Shown here: in pieces, positions 47,074 to 55,809 of the stretch | How positions within the stretch are numbered: the stretch's first letter is position 1 | How the letters are laid out: each line of letters begins with the position of its first letter | Origin: Corynebacterium tapiri | Lineage (GTDB): Bacteria > Actinomycetota > Actinomycetes > Mycobacteriales > Mycobacteriaceae | DNA: 64,000 nucleotides | Assembly: GCF_006334925.1 (NCBI RefSeq) | Contig: NZ_VDHJ01000001.1 | Span: 1-64,000 of the forward strand | Direction of reading: 5' to 3' | Translations under genes and position numbers: made by a program | The notes under the pieces: generated by a model | What the model saw: only the letters and a program-made list of their open reading frames with translations | Databases searched by the model: none | What the model was told of the DNA's origin: nothing

Positions 47074-48641
47074 GCGAGGATCGCAAGCCGCTGAAGCGGG
47101 CGCTGATCAGCGTCTATGACAAGACTGGGCTGGAGGACTTGGCCCGCGCCCTGGGAAAGGCTGGAGTAGAGATCGTCTCCACTGGCTCCACTGCGGCACG
47201 CATCAAGGATGCAGGTGTGGAGGTTACCGAGGTCTCTGAGCTCACCGGATTTCCGGAGTGCCTCGATGGACGAGTCAAGACTCTCCATCCGCGCGTACAC
47301 GCCGGGATTCTTGCCGATACTCGTTTGGAATCACACAACGCCCAGCTAGAGGAGCTGGGCGTTGCTGCGTTCCAGCTGGTTGTGGTCAATCTGTACCCGT
47401 TCTCGGAGACGGTCGCCAGCGGCGCCAGCTTCGACGAGTGCGTTGAACAGATCGACATTGGCGGGCCTTCGATGGTGCGCGCGGCTGCCAAGAACCACCC
47501 GTCGGTCGCCGTGGTCACCAACCCAAAGGACTACGCCAGCGTTGCGGACGCGCTTAACGACGGTGGATTCACCCGCGAGCAGCGCACCCGTCTTGCACTG
47601 GCAGCCTTCCGCCACACCGCGGCATACGATGCCGCCGTGGCCACCTGGCTGGGAGAGCAGCTGGACGAGGAATCCACCACCCCGGAATGGATCGCCCAGA
47701 CCTACCAGCGCTCGGCCACGTTGCGCTACGGAGAGAACCCGCACCAGTCCGCAGCTCTGTACACCACTCCGGGCGCTTCGGGCCTGGCCGGTGCGACGCA
47801 GCACCATGGCAAGGAGATGAGTTACAACAACTACCAGGACGCCGACGCGGCCTGGCGCGCAGCGCACGACCACTCACGTCCTTGCGTGGCGGTGATCAAG
47901 CATGCGAACCCGTGTGGCATCGGTGTTTCCGACGATTCGATCGCCGAGGCGCACGCCAAAGCCCATGCCTGCGACCCGATGAGCGCCTACGGCGGAGTGA
48001 TCGCCGCCAACCGCGAGGTCACCGCGGAAATGGCGCAAACCGTGTCGGGCATTTTTACGGAGGTCATCATTGCACCGTCGTTTAGCGACGAGGCCCTGGA
48101 GATCCTGAAGCAAAAGAAGAACCTGCGCATCCTGACCGCTGAGGCACCAGAGCGGGGCGGCCGAGAGATCCGGCAGATCTCGGGAGGACTCCTGGTGCAG
48201 GAGGCCGATGCGCTGCAGGCTGCTGGCGATGATGCTTCCTCCTGGAAACTCGTCGCAGGTGAAGCCGCTGACGAGCAGGTGCTCGCCGATCTCGAGTTTG
48301 CATGGCGGGCTGTGCGTTGTGTGAAGTCCAACGCCATCCTTATCGCTCAGGACGGGGCAACCGTCGGCGTGGGCATGGGCCAGGTCAACCGCGTGGACTC
48401 GGCCAAGCTAGCCGTCGAACGAGCTAACACCCTGGCAGATAATGCTGACCGCGTCACCGGTGCGGTGGCTGCATCCGACGCCTTCTTCCCGTTTGCGGAC
48501 GGCTTCGAGGTGCTGGCGGAGGCAGGCGTCAAGGCTGTGGTTCAGCCGGGCGGCTCCATCCGTGACGAGGAAGTTATTGCCGCGGCCGAAAAGCACGGCG
48601 TGACCATGTATCTAACTGGTGAGCGTCACTTCGCCCACTAA
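47070..48641 (+). CDS. purH: Bifunctional AICAR transformylase / IMP cyclohydrolase
   Basis: 523 residues. The N-terminal IMP cyclohydrolase (1-200) begins [19 protein letters not shown]. The C-terminal AICAR transformylase contains [14 protein letters not shown] (about 219), the catalytic KHANPCGIG (about 272) and ends [18 protein letters not shown]...GERHFAH. Last two steps of IMP synthesis. Followed by a terminator that overlaps the end of convergent amtR. Confidence 0.97.
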   Translation: MSEDRKPLKRALISVYDKTGLEDLARALGKAGVEIVSTGSTAARIKDAGVEVTEVSELTGFPECLDGRVKTLHPRVHAGILADTRLESHNAQLEELGVAAFQLVVVNLYPFSETVASGASFDECVEQIDIGGPSMVRAAAKNHPSVAVVTNPKDYASVADALNDGGFTREQRTRLALAAFRHTAAYDAAVATWLGEQLDEESTTPEWIAQTYQRSATLRYGENPHQSAALYTTPGASGLAGATQHHGKEMSYNNYQDADAAWRAAHDHSRPCVAVIKHANPCGIGVSDDSIAEAHAKAHACDPMSAYGGVIAANREVTAEMAQTVSGIFTEVIIAPSFSDEALEILKQKKNLRILTAEAPERGGREIRQISGGLLVQEADALQAAGDDASSWKLVAGEAADEQVLADLEFAWRAVRCVKSNAILIAQDGATVGVGMGQVNRVDSAKLAVERANTLADNADRVTGAVAASDAFFPFADGFEVLAEAGVKAVVQPGGSIRDEEVIAAAEKHGVTMYLTGERHFAH

Positions 48642-48658
48642 CGCCTGATGGCGAGAGG

Positions 48659-48693
48659 AACGCTAGTCCTGCTTCAGCAGGGCTAGCGTTTTT
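48659..48693 (+). terminator. purH terminator overlapping amtR 3' end
   Basis: AACGCTAG (48659-48666) pairs with CTAGCGTT (48683-48690), inner CCTGC/GCAGG (48668-48681), followed by TTT. The stem includes the amtR stop codon and its last codons on the other strand. Confidence 0.85.
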
Positions 48694-49325
48694 GCTTCCC
48701 GCTCTTCGGGCAGCTCCACGTGCAGCATGTCGAGCACGGCGTCGGCCAGCATGACTGCGGTGTCGGGTAGGCGTTCATCGGAAACCGACTCAGGTGCGGT
48801 CCCGTTATTGGCGCGCATCTCCACGACCGCCAGGGACATGTGGAAGGGGAGCTCAATCCGACGGTCGTCTTCCCCGACCAGGCTGATGGTCAGTTCGCGG
48901 AAGATGCGTTCGAGCTCGGCGCGGGCCGCGTGGTAGTCGGAAAACTCCTCCGACGTGGCGATGGGCAGCTGATAAAGGCGGCCCACGTTCCAGCGCTGAG
49001 TCAGCAATAGCCGGGCCTCCGCGGCAACGAGTGCCCAAAGACGGAGTGCAGCAGTCTCGCTGTACTCGGCAAGACGCTCCGCCAAGGTCAACGACGGCTT
49101 GACAGTGGAGTTCAGCAGCGTGAGAAAGATTTCCGTCTTCGACGGAAAGTGGTAGTACAAAGACGCCTGGCGGATGCCGACGGCCTCGGCGATCTGGTGC
49201 GTTGATGTAGTGGCAAACCCCTGAGTAGTAAACAGCTCAGAAGCCGCATCCAGGATCTCTTCCCGCGCAGTTGATCCGCGGCGGCGAGGACTGTTCTTGC
49301 GGGGACGGCCCACTGCTCCAGCCAT
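48663..49325 (-). CDS. amtR: TetR-family nitrogen regulator AmtR
   Basis: 220 residues. The N-terminal HTH is TAREEILDAASELFTTQGF...TSTHQIAEAVGIRQASLYYHFPSKTEIF (about 20-70); the start MAGAVGRPRK and the stretch WNVGRLYQLPI are as in C. glutamicum AmtR, the repressor of nitrogen-assimilation genes relieved by adenylylated GlnK. The start is set at ATG 49325 because it shares the TAATG junction with the preceding gene (1-nt overlap), implying translational coupling. Confidence 0.93.
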   Translation of the reverse strand: MAGAVGRPRKNSPRRRGSTAREEILDAASELFTTQGFATTSTHQIAEAVGIRQASLYYHFPSKTEIFLTLLNSTVKPSLTLAERLAEYSETAALRLWALVAAEARLLLTQRWNVGRLYQLPIATSEEFSDYHAARAELERIFRELTISLVGEDDRRIELPFHMSLAVVEMRANNGTAPESVSDERLPDTAVMLADAVLDMLHVELPEEREAKTLALLKQD

Positions 49326-50164
49326 TAAGACCACGATCCTTTCTCTGTCACGGCGATGTCATGGCGCGCAGCCACCGCCCGAATACAGGTAGATACTGTA
49401 CGGGCGGCGTCCCCATAAGCCGAACGGTCAATGGCTGGCAGGTCCCCAAGGGTTACCTCCCGGTCGCTGACCCTGCCGGCCCAGCGACGCAGACACAACG
49501 TCAGGCCGGTGGTCCAGGCCTGCAAGAGGGCCGCAGACTCGTCCTCGGTGAGAAGCCCGTTTGACGTGCCGGCTGCAAGGCGATCCGGTGTGGCGGTCAA
49601 CTGACCAGCCTGCCCCGCGGCTGCCCAGCGAGCGAGGTCGGCCACCGGACGCATAATGGCCCCTTCGAGAGCCACCGGTGCGGAACGGTCCGGTAGTCCG
49701 TCCTGGGTGGACACGCTCGGCGGACGGTGGTCAACGGCTAACTGGAGAAGTTCAGGCTCTGCAGCTGTTGGGTGCGCCAGGCGGGCGTCGATACGCAACG
49801 CGGGGCGGGACTCGACGGCATGCGCCTGAAGTCCGACGTGCGCAAATACCTCGGTGAGGGCATCGGAGCCGGAACCGGAGGTGACAATCCATTCCAGTGG
49901 CATCGACGGCATGGCCTCTCCCCGTGCTACCGAGCCGGTGGGAGCGATTGTTGAACCTGCCAAGAGGTCTGCAGCAGCGGGGCTACGCAGGCAGTCGAAC
50001 ACCAGCTGCGAGAACCAGGCGGTGAGTTCTGGGGCAGGGGAGCGGTGGTCGAGTGCGGCGCGCAGGAGATCCTGGGCCTCAGCAAGAACACCTTTCAGCT
50101 CGGCTGGATGGGCACACACCGGGGCGTGTTCAGCCAGTTCGCGGAGGGAATCGTGAAGGGGCAT
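49325..50164 (-). CDS. Degenerate nucleotidyltransferase-like protein (DUF294), amtR partner
   Basis: 279 residues from ATG 50164; the open frame to 50320 runs through the rpsR terminator. GSVARGE (77-83) is the G-S-x-x-R-x-E signature of GlnD/DUF294 nucleotidyltransferases, but the following metal-binding D-x-D/E reads PLEW (89-92), lacking the first Asp. The C-terminal half resembles the DUF294 substrate-binding helical domain (LARWAAAGQAG, LLQAWTTGLTLCLRRW). It is coupled to amtR, suggesting a role in nitrogen signalling. Activity is uncertain. Confidence 0.75.
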   Translation of the reverse strand: MPLHDSLRELAEHAPVCAHPAELKGVLAEAQDLLRAALDHRSPAPELTAWFSQLVFDCLRSPAAADLLAGSTIAPTGSVARGEAMPSMPLEWIVTSGSGSDALTEVFAHVGLQAHAVESRPALRIDARLAHPTAAEPELLQLAVDHRPPSVSTQDGLPDRSAPVALEGAIMRPVADLARWAAAGQAGQLTATPDRLAAGTSNGLLTEDESAALLQAWTTGLTLCLRRWAGRVSDREVTLGDLPAIDRSAYGDAARTVSTCIRAVAARHDIAVTEKGSWS

Positions 50165-50265
50165 GGGTTTGACTTCTACATCCTTTTCTCGTCCGGCGTA
50201 GACCGGCTGCGCCTGCGGGGCTATTCGCACACAAGTATTAAAACCTGAGGGTACCGTATGAACGC

Positions 50266-50303
50266 CAAAGGGCCCGTCACCGGGGATTATCCGGTAACGG
50301 GCC
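50266..50303 (-). terminator. Terminator of rpmB-rpmG-rpsN-rpsR operon
   Basis: Arms 50271-50283 and 50291-50303 pair over 13 bp with one mismatch (GGCCCGT...ACGGGCC); on the minus strand the stem is followed by CTTT. Confidence 0.8.
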
Positions 50304-50372
50304 AGCTTCTGCCGAGTCACATAACCAGCGGCACAAGCGCGCTGCTGTTATGAAAAGAAACGTTGCGTGCTC

Positions 50373-50621
50373 TTAGCGGGCGGTGAACGGCAGGAGAGCC
50401 ATCTCGCGTGCGTTCTTCACGGCGGTGGCGACCTCGCGCTGCTGCTGCGGGGTCAGGCCGGTGACGCGACGGGAACGGATCTTGTGGCGATCGGAGATGA
50501 ACAGACGCAGGGTCTTGATGTCCTTGTAGTCCACCTTCTCGATGCCCTCACCCTTGAGTGGGTTCTTCTTCGGGCGGCGGGACTGCTCGATCCGCGCCTT
50601 CTTGTGATTGGTGCGCTTCAT
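50373..50621 (-). CDS. rpsR: 30S ribosomal protein bS18
   Basis: 82 residues. [28 protein letters not shown] is the conserved core. It lacks the N-terminal cysteine cluster of the zinc-binding form, so it belongs to the cysteine-free type. Last gene of a four-gene leftward ribosomal operon, 14 nt after rpsN. Confidence 0.97.
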   Translation of the reverse strand: MKRTNHKKARIEQSRRPKKNPLKGEGIEKVDYKDIKTLRLFISDRHKIRSRRVTGLTPQQQREVATAVKNAREMALLPFTAR

Positions 50622-50635
50622 GTTATCGCTACCCC

Positions 50636-50941
50636 TTACCAGCTGGACTTACGAACGCCGGGAAGCTCACCGCGGTGAGCCATCTCGCGCATACGGACAC
50701 GGGACAGACCGAACTTGCGGAGGTAACCGCGCGGACGGCCGTCGTGGGAATCGCGGTTGCGGACGCGCACCGGGGAGGCGTCACGCGGCTGGCGATTCAG
50801 CTCAAACTGAGCGTCCAGACGGTCCTCGTCAGAGGTGTTCGGGTTCTTGATGATGGCCTTGAGCTCAGCGCGACGCTCCGCAAAACGGGCGACAATTTCC
50901 TTGCGCTGCTCGTTCTTAGCGATCTTGGACTTCTTAGCCAT
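50636..50941 (-). CDS. rpsN: 30S ribosomal protein uS14 (long, zinc-free form)
   Basis: 101 residues, the long S14 form with no CxxC motifs. Hallmarks: [14 protein letters not shown] start and the [33 protein letters not shown] end (residues about 69-101, no cysteine). It lies 2 nt after rpmG. Confidence 0.97.
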   Translation of the reverse strand: MAKKSKIAKNEQRKEIVARFAERRAELKAIIKNPNTSDEDRLDAQFELNRQPRDASPVRVRNRDSHDGRPRGYLRKFGLSRVRMREMAHRGELPGVRKSSW

Positions 50942-50943
50942 AT

Positions 50944-51108
50944 TTATCGCTCCTCGCGGAATTCAACGTGCTTGCGGGCGACCGGATCGTACTTGCGCAG
51001 CGAGATACGGTCCGGGTTGTTGCGCTTGTTCTTGCGGGTGACGTAGGTGAAACCAGTGCCAGCCGTAGACTTCAGCTTGATGATCGGGCGAATGTCATTA
51101 CGTGCCAT
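50944..51108 (-). CDS. rpmG: 50S ribosomal protein bL33 (zinc-free form)
   Basis: 54 residues read directly from the minus strand, beginning [20 protein letters not shown] and ending HVEFREER, stop TAA at 50944-50946. No cysteines, unlike the zinc-ribbon form. It sits between rpmB (3 nt upstream) and rpsN (2 nt downstream). Confidence 0.96.
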   Translation of the reverse strand: MARNDIRPIIKLKSTAGTGFTYVTRKNKRNNPDRISLRKYDPVARKHVEFREER

Positions 51109-51111
51109 GAT

Positions 51112-51348
51112 TTACACCTTCTCTCCGCGAGCGCGGATCTTGGAAACGACGGACTCGATACCGTCGCGGTCGATGACCTTAAGACCCTTGGTGGAAACGT
51201 TCAGGGTGATGGTACGGCCCTCGGAGGGCAGGTAGAACCGCTTGCGCTGCACGTTGGGGTTCCAACGGCGCGAGTGGCGGCGGTGCGAGTGCGAGACGGT
51301 TTTGCCGAACTGCGGCTTGCGTCCCGTGACCTGGCAAATAGCCGACAT
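51112..51348 (-). CDS. rpmB: 50S ribosomal protein bL28
   Basis: 78 residues from ATG 51348, [20 protein letters not shown] with the [18 protein letters not shown] core. Only one cysteine (Cys5), so no zinc ribbon. First gene of the leftward ribosomal operon, divergent from rpmE with a 395-nt gap. Confidence 0.97.
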   Translation of the reverse strand: MSAICQVTGRKPQFGKTVSHSHRRHSRRWNPNVQRKRFYLPSEGRTITLNVSTKGLKVIDRDGIESVVSKIRARGEKV

Positions 51349-51743
51349 GGGTGCTTCTTTCTCCTTGCCGCCCACATCTGCCTGCAGGAGCGCCGCGCCG
51401 AACCGAGAGTGAGGGATGGTTCGGGGCACTGCCAACGACTGGCTGACGGGGCGTAAACGATTACTTTCGACAACAGCAAGGGAGAACCTTACCGCGAATG
51501 GCGGGCAAAACCTAATCACGGGCTGGAAACGGTTGCGCCGTATATAAGGAGTGGCTGCGTTGGGCGATCCCCGGAAGGGATTTAGGTGTACCGCCACTTG
51601 GCGTGTAGGCTACTCAAGGTTCATCTTTGGCGCGCGCTCGCGCACAAGATGCTGTATGTACTACTGACCCCAACTCGGGCACGATCTTACGGATCAATCG
51701 CCGTAAAGAACCGACCCGAAGTCTCAATCCTGAAGGGTTATTT
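51349..51743. promoter_or_regulatory. Divergent promoter region of ribosomal protein operons
   Basis: 395 nt without a gene between rpmB and rpmE. I looked for a Zur operator, as zinc-free ribosomal paralogues are often zinc-regulated. The best candidate is a poor imperfect palindrome at 51454-51471 (GAAAG...CGTTTAC on the minus strand), which I do not consider convincing. Confidence 0.45.
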
Positions 51744-52019
51744 ATGAAGAAGGATATCCACCCCGACTACCACCCGGTGGTCTTCCAGGACGCTGGTACC
51801 GGTTCCCAGTTCCTGACCAAGTCCACTGTCACCTCTGACCGCACGGTCACCTGGGAGGATGGCAACGAGTACCCGCTGATCGTCGTTGACGTCACCAGCG
51901 AGTCTCACCCGTTCTGGACCGGTGCACAGCGCGTTATGGATACCGCTGGCCGTGTGGAGAAGTTCCAGCGTCGCTTCGGCGGCATGGCTCGCCGCAAGAA
52001 GAAGACCGCAGTCAAGTAA
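51744..52019 (+). CDS. rpmE: 50S ribosomal protein bL31, type B (zinc-free)
   Basis: 91 residues from ATG 51744; the ORF is open upstream to 51627 without family similarity. [20 protein letters not shown] and the long C-terminal basic tail [14 protein letters not shown] mark type B L31, which lacks the zinc-binding CxxC. It lies 18 nt before rpmF. Confidence 0.96.
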   Translation: MKKDIHPDYHPVVFQDAGTGSQFLTKSTVTSDRTVTWEDGNEYPLIVVDVTSESHPFWTGAQRVMDTAGRVEKFQRRFGGMARRKKKTAVK

Positions 52020-52037
52020 GAGGGAGGGTAGAAAAAC

Positions 52038-52211
52038 ATGGCAACTCCGAAGTTCAAGATGTCCCGCGCGAACACCCGCATGCGTCGTTCGCAGTGGAAG
52101 GCAGACAACGTCGCCCTCCAGGAGGTCACCATCGACGGCCGCACCGTGCGTATCCCGCGCCGTCTGGTCAAGGCCGCTAAGGCTGGCCTGGTTGAGGTTG
52201 AGCAGTTCTAA
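52038..52211 (+). CDS. rpmF: 50S ribosomal protein bL32 (zinc-free form)
   Basis: 57 residues read directly: starts [20 protein letters not shown] and ends [11 protein letters not shown], stop TAA at 52209-52211. No cysteines, so the zinc-free form. Preceded by GAGGGAGGG and followed by a terminator. Confidence 0.95.
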   Translation: MATPKFKMSRANTRMRRSQWKADNVALQEVTIDGRTVRIPRRLVKAAKAGLVEVEQF

Positions 52212-52246
52212 GGAACTAGCCCCCGCCTAGGCGGATCACCTCTTCT

Positions 52247-52309
52247 GCCGCGCTGTTTCTTGAGGTTCCAACTTTGGTTGGAGCTTGCAGGAATACAGTG
52301 CGGCTTTTT
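52247..52309 (+). terminator. rpmE-rpmF terminator
   Basis: GCCGCGCTGT (52247-52256) pairs with ACAGTGCGGC (52295-52304) with one mismatch; an inner GTTCCAAC/GTTGGAGC stem extends it; followed by TTTTT. Confidence 0.8.
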
Positions 52310-52427
52310 CGCGTTTGTGCAAGGCGAAGCGGGGGAAATAGTTCACAGCAAACATTCAGACTGTGCGTTTCCTTAACGCAGTAGTGCATCAGTCCGATCA
52401 CAGCACGAAGGAGAAGAGTTAGGACTT

Positions 52428-53726
52428 ATGAACGATTCCGCAGGTTCCTCGAGTTCTCGGTTCACCGGCGATCAGAACTCCGCCTCATCCTCATTCCACT
52501 CTCCGGAAGACCACCCCACGTCCAGCTACGAACGCGTGGATTCGCCTTATCAGACCGCCCCGCCGAACCCGCAGGCTGGTACTGAACCTTTGGAGAGGAG
52601 CTACGAGGCCTCCCCGGTGTACGGGGCTTCCGCACAGCCGCAGCCAAAGAAGAGCGTTGGCCTGGGGACCGCGCTAGCGCTTATGTTGGCTGGATCTGTG
52701 GTAACCGGTGGAGTCGTCGGGGTCGCTGCGAATCAACTGGGTGAAGGAGATTCCACCCCTGAGACGAGTTCAGCCTCAGAAGCCCTCCGTCAGCGCCCGG
52801 CCGACGTCGCCCCGGCGCCAGACGGCAGCGTGGAGCAGGTAGCCACCGCTGTCTTGCCGGCAGTGGTCTCCATCCAAGTTGCTACCGCTACGGCAGCGGG
52901 CGAGGGTTCGGGCTCGATCATCACCCCCGACGGTTTCGTCCTGACGAACCACCACGTCATCGCCGGCGCAGAGGGCGGTCGCATTCAGGTCACCCTGAAC
53001 GATGGCAGCACCCATGATGCGGAATACGTGGCGTCGGACCCGGCCACGGACATCGGGATCATCAAGATTGAGGGGGTCAAGGATCTGCCGACGATCTCAT
53101 TCGGTGATTCCAGCCAGTTGCGCGTTGGTCAGGAAGTCGTCGCGGTCGGCGCGCCGTTGGGCCTGTCCGGCACGGTGACCTCCGGTATCGTCTCCGCGAC
53201 GCAGCGGCCGGTCCGCGCCTCTCAGGAGGGAGGGGAATCGTCGCTAATCGACGCCATTCAAACCGACGCCGCTATCAACCCAGGCAACTCCGGCGGCCCC
53301 TTGGTGGATATGAACGGCAACCTCATCGGCATGAACAGCGTGATCGCTAGCCTGTCATCGGGTGCCGGCGGGCAGGCAGGATCCATCGGTCTGGGCTTTG
53401 CTATTCCCTCGAACTTCGCGCAGCGCGTGGCTCGCCAGCTCATTGAAGATGGCAAGGCCTCTCAGCCCTTGCTTGGAGTCATGGTCGATGGGCGCAACCC
53501 CGTGGACGGTGCCACAGTGGCGGGGGTAGAGCCCGGGGGGCCTGCGGAGAAGGCCGGCATCAAGGAGGGAGACGTCATCGTGCGCCTCAACGATCGCCTT
53601 ATTGACTCCTCTGACGCCCTGATCGCGGCCGTGCGCTCGCGCGATTTCGGGGAAACCGTCACCCTCGAGGTCCACGATGCGAATAGCAATGAGACTCGAA
53701 AGGTAGAAGCGACCCTCTCCAAGTAG
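52428..53726 (+). CDS. HtrA/DegP-type membrane serine protease (PepD-like)
   Basis: 432 residues. A cytoplasmic disordered N-terminus (1-77), one membrane segment (78-100), a trypsin-like domain (about 130-330) with triad His176 (LTNHHVIAG), Asp208 (DPATDIGII) and Ser288 (NPGNSGGPLVD), and a C-terminal PDZ domain (about 345-428, GVEPGGPAEKAGIKEGDVIVRLND). Envelope-stress protease and chaperone like M. tuberculosis PepD (Rv0983). The mprAB two-component genes that precede it there are absent here. Confidence 0.95.
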   Translation: MNDSAGSSSSRFTGDQNSASSSFHSPEDHPTSSYERVDSPYQTAPPNPQAGTEPLERSYEASPVYGASAQPQPKKSVGLGTALALMLAGSVVTGGVVGVAANQLGEGDSTPETSSASEALRQRPADVAPAPDGSVEQVATAVLPAVVSIQVATATAAGEGSGSIITPDGFVLTNHHVIAGAEGGRIQVTLNDGSTHDAEYVASDPATDIGIIKIEGVKDLPTISFGDSSQLRVGQEVVAVGAPLGLSGTVTSGIVSATQRPVRASQEGGESSLIDAIQTDAAINPGNSGGPLVDMNGNLIGMNSVIASLSSGAGGQAGSIGLGFAIPSNFAQRVARQLIEDGKASQPLLGVMVDGRNPVDGATVAGVEPGGPAEKAGIKEGDVIVRLNDRLIDSSDALIAAVRSRDFGETVTLEVHDANSNETRKVEATLSK

Positions 53727-53789
53727 TAGGTTCAAGGGCACAAAGAACCTGCCACTGGGCAGGTAGGAAGACGAGGAGATTCGCCCCCG

Positions 53790-54380
53790 ATGAACACCGC
53801 CGAAAAGTCCCTCACCGGAGGCCACAGCCTTAAGCGTCTGGAAGACGTCGCTGAGCCGGACGCTGCTTTTCTCCTTGCTTCCGAAGAGGAGGAGAGCGTG
53901 CCTGCACAGCGCCGGGCGCTGATCGTCTTGGTCAGTGATTACCAGCGCAAGGATCACGAGGAAACCTCTCGCATTGTGGCGGAGTTGCTGGCTGAGGCGC
54001 ACTTTGCCGTAGACGGTGTGGTGATCGTGCGCTCCAAGCGCTCGCATATCCGCGAGGCGATCGAGACCGGTGTGATCGGCGGAGTTGACCTCGTCCTTAC
54101 CATCGGTGGCACCGGAGTCGGCCCGCGCGACAAGACTCCAGAGGCAACGCGCGACATCCTGGATCAGCGGGTCCACGGTATCTCCCAAGCCCTGCGCACC
54201 TCGGCACAGATGTGTGGCGCGATCGACGCCACGGTTTCCCGTGGCGTTGCTGGTGTCTCCGGCTCAACCGTGGTGGTCAATCTGGCTTCGTCTCGGTCAG
54301 CGATTCGCGACGGTCTAGCGACCCTGCCGCCACTCGTGCACCATCTTGTCGATGAGCTGCAGAGCCACAATGCCGAATAA
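53790..54380 (+). CDS. MogA/MoaB-type molybdopterin-binding protein
   Basis: 196 residues. A MoCF domain (about 42-190) with LVLTIGGTGVGPRDKTPEATRDIL and GVAGVSGSTVVVNLASSRSAIRDGL. Adenylylates molybdopterin in molybdenum cofactor synthesis in this family. A 40-residue acidic N-terminal extension is unusual. The htrA-moaB order matches Rv0983-Rv0984. The last codons overlap the next small ORF. Confidence 0.88.
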   Translation: MNTAEKSLTGGHSLKRLEDVAEPDAAFLLASEEEESVPAQRRALIVLVSDYQRKDHEETSRIVAELLAEAHFAVDGVVIVRSKRSHIREAIETGVIGGVDLVLTIGGTGVGPRDKTPEATRDILDQRVHGISQALRTSAQMCGAIDATVSRGVAGVSGSTVVVNLASSRSAIRDGLATLPPLVHHLVDELQSHNAE

Positions 54381-54585
54381 CCCCAAGACCACTAAAGGCG
54401 GTACGTCGCGCCGGCGAGCGGTCCGCCCATCGACGGCGCAACACTACGACCGTACTGCGGATTCGCCTGGGCACGGGGCATTTGGTGGAGTGGATTCCTA
54501 TGATGGTCGCCGCGACATAGAGGAAGAGGAGGGCGATCGCCTTTTCGACGATCGCCCTCCTCATTACGGGGCAATTAAGCCCTAA
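54370..54585 (+). CDS. Small conserved hydrophilic protein
   Basis: 71 residues, starting MPNNPKTTKGGTSRRRAVRP, then aromatic/acidic (VDSYDGRRDIEEEEGDRLFDD). The start overlaps the end of the MoaB-like gene by 11 nt in another frame. No known domain; I recall a similar small ORF in C. glutamicum at this place. The 3' third encodes a perfect 14-bp inverted repeat (54526-54562). Function unknown. Confidence 0.65.
   Translation: MPNNPKTTKGGTSRRRAVRPSTAQHYDRTADSPGHGAFGGVDSYDGRRDIEEEEGDRLFDDRPPHYGAIKP
54526..54562. terminator. Perfect 14-bp hairpin inside the end of a small ORF
   Basis: Arms 54526-54539 (GAGGAGGGCGATCG) and 54549-54562 are perfect complements with a 9-nt loop. It lies 28 nt from the mscL stop on the other strand. 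Neither side has a T-run, so it may be a Rho-assisted or RNA-stability element for mscL rather than a classic terminator. Confidence 0.55.
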
Positions 54586-54589
54586 ATTC

Positions 54590-55084
54590 TTACTCGGCTA
54601 CGCGCGTGGAACCCGGAGTCTCCGTGGACTCAGCCGTGCGACGAGCCTCTGCCTCGGCAGCCTTGCGCTCCTGCTGCGGGGTGGCCTGGCTGGCCAGCAG
54701 GTCGCGGATCTCAGCGAGCAGCTCGGTCTCGGTCGGATCAGCGCTTTCCTCGTCCACACCGGCGCGACGCTTCTGGGCCTCGACCAGCTTGTTCATGGGC
54801 AGCACGATGATGAAGTAAACGACGGCCGCCACCAGGAAGAAGTTGATGACCGCGGTGATTACAGCACTCAGGTCAACGAAGGTGGCCGGGTTGCCCGAAC
54901 GCAGGTGGAAGCCCAGGCCAGGGGCGCTCGGCTCTCCGAATGCGGCGATGATCGGGTAGATCACGCTCTTGGTGATCGACGTGACAATTGCCGTGAACGC
55001 GCTACCAATGACCACACCGACGGCCAGCTGGATGACGTTGCCGCGCATGATGAACTCTTTAAAGCCAGTGAGAATATCCTTCAC
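54590..55084 (-). CDS. mscL: Large-conductance mechanosensitive channel
   Basis: 164 residues. An amphipathic N-terminus MKDILTGFKEFIMRGNVIQLAVGVVIG leads into TM1 (about 14-42); a periplasmic loop, TM2 (about 73-95) and a cytoplasmic bundle follow. It is about 30 residues longer than usual because of a charged Glu/Arg/Ala C-terminal tail. Releases solutes on hypo-osmotic shock. In mycobacteria also found beside moaB2. Confidence 0.96.
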   Translation of the reverse strand: MKDILTGFKEFIMRGNVIQLAVGVVIGSAFTAIVTSITKSVIYPIIAAFGEPSAPGLGFHLRSGNPATFVDLSAVITAVINFFLVAAVVYFIIVLPMNKLVEAQKRRAGVDEESADPTETELLAEIRDLLASQATPQQERKAAEAEARRTAESTETPGSTRVAE

Positions 55085-55167
55085 CTAAAAACCTCAAACT
55101 CTCGCATAGGGGGAATAGCTGCCGCCTCCAATTCACTGGAAGGGCTGAAGCCGAATAGTACGGGAGA

Positions 55168-55809
55168 TTACGGTCCGGGTGAGGTTAAAAGGACGACAGA
55201 CAGGGGAGAGGTCAGCGAGGCGGCTGCTACGCGGGTGGCGAGTTCGCTGGGAAACGCGATCAAAACCGTATCGGGATTCTCGTCGTCCGCGACGACTACG
55301 CGACCGCGCTCCGCAATGACGATCGGCTGCCCCTGGGGCTCATCGCCGGCAGCAGTGACCACGGAAATGGTGTCTCCATGCTCCAGGACCGCTGCGGTGG
55401 CTGGGTCGGCCAGCCGGACGGGCACGACATTGAGCTGGGCCGAGCCTGCTGCATCTGCGCCCAGCGCGGTGAGTGCCTCCTGGCCAGTGACCCTGGTGGC
55501 TGTCACCAGTTCTCCGGCTACCGCAGCTGAGAGGACTTGTCGTCCCGTCACCTCGTCGAGGGAGGTCAGCGCGTTGGAGGGGATCAGGTCTTTCGGAACG
55601 CGGCGAAGGGTGACATCCTCGCTACGCAACGTGGCCCCAGGGGCTACGTCTTTGCTAAAAACCAGCGTGTGCGGGTCCCTCTGCCGGGCATGCGCCACAG
55701 CTAGCGCCACCGCGACTGCCAGCAAAGCAAGGGCGCAAATGCGGCGGAGGGTTACCTGCCGTCGATAGCCCGGTGCACGGAGATGATTAAGGAATGAAGG
55801 AGTCTGCAT
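55168..55809 (-). CDS. SAF-domain exported protein (CpaB-like)
   Basis: 213 residues from ATG 55809; TTG 55848 is an alternative in the same frame. One N-terminal membrane segment (about 21-42), then a SAF domain (about 46-110: DVAPGATLRSEDVTLRRVPKDLIP) and a C-terminal region. SAF domains occur in pilus assembly CpaB and periplasmic proteins; function here unknown. The SD-like AAGGAG and the start codon lie in a potential 6-bp hairpin with downstream CTCCTT. Confidence 0.8.
   Translation of the reverse strand: MQTPSFLNHLRAPGYRRQVTLRRICALALLAVAVALAVAHARQRDPHTLVFSKDVAPGATLRSEDVTLRRVPKDLIPSNALTSLDEVTGRQVLSAAVAGELVTATRVTGQEALTALGADAAGSAQLNVVPVRLADPATAAVLEHGDTISVVTAAGDEPQGQPIVIAERGRVVVADDENPDTVLIAFPSELATRVAAASLTSPLSVVLLTSPGP

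Noticed and set aside
51454..51471. Zur operator between rpmB and rpmE
   Set aside because: Imperfect palindrome with few consensus matches; not enough to call.
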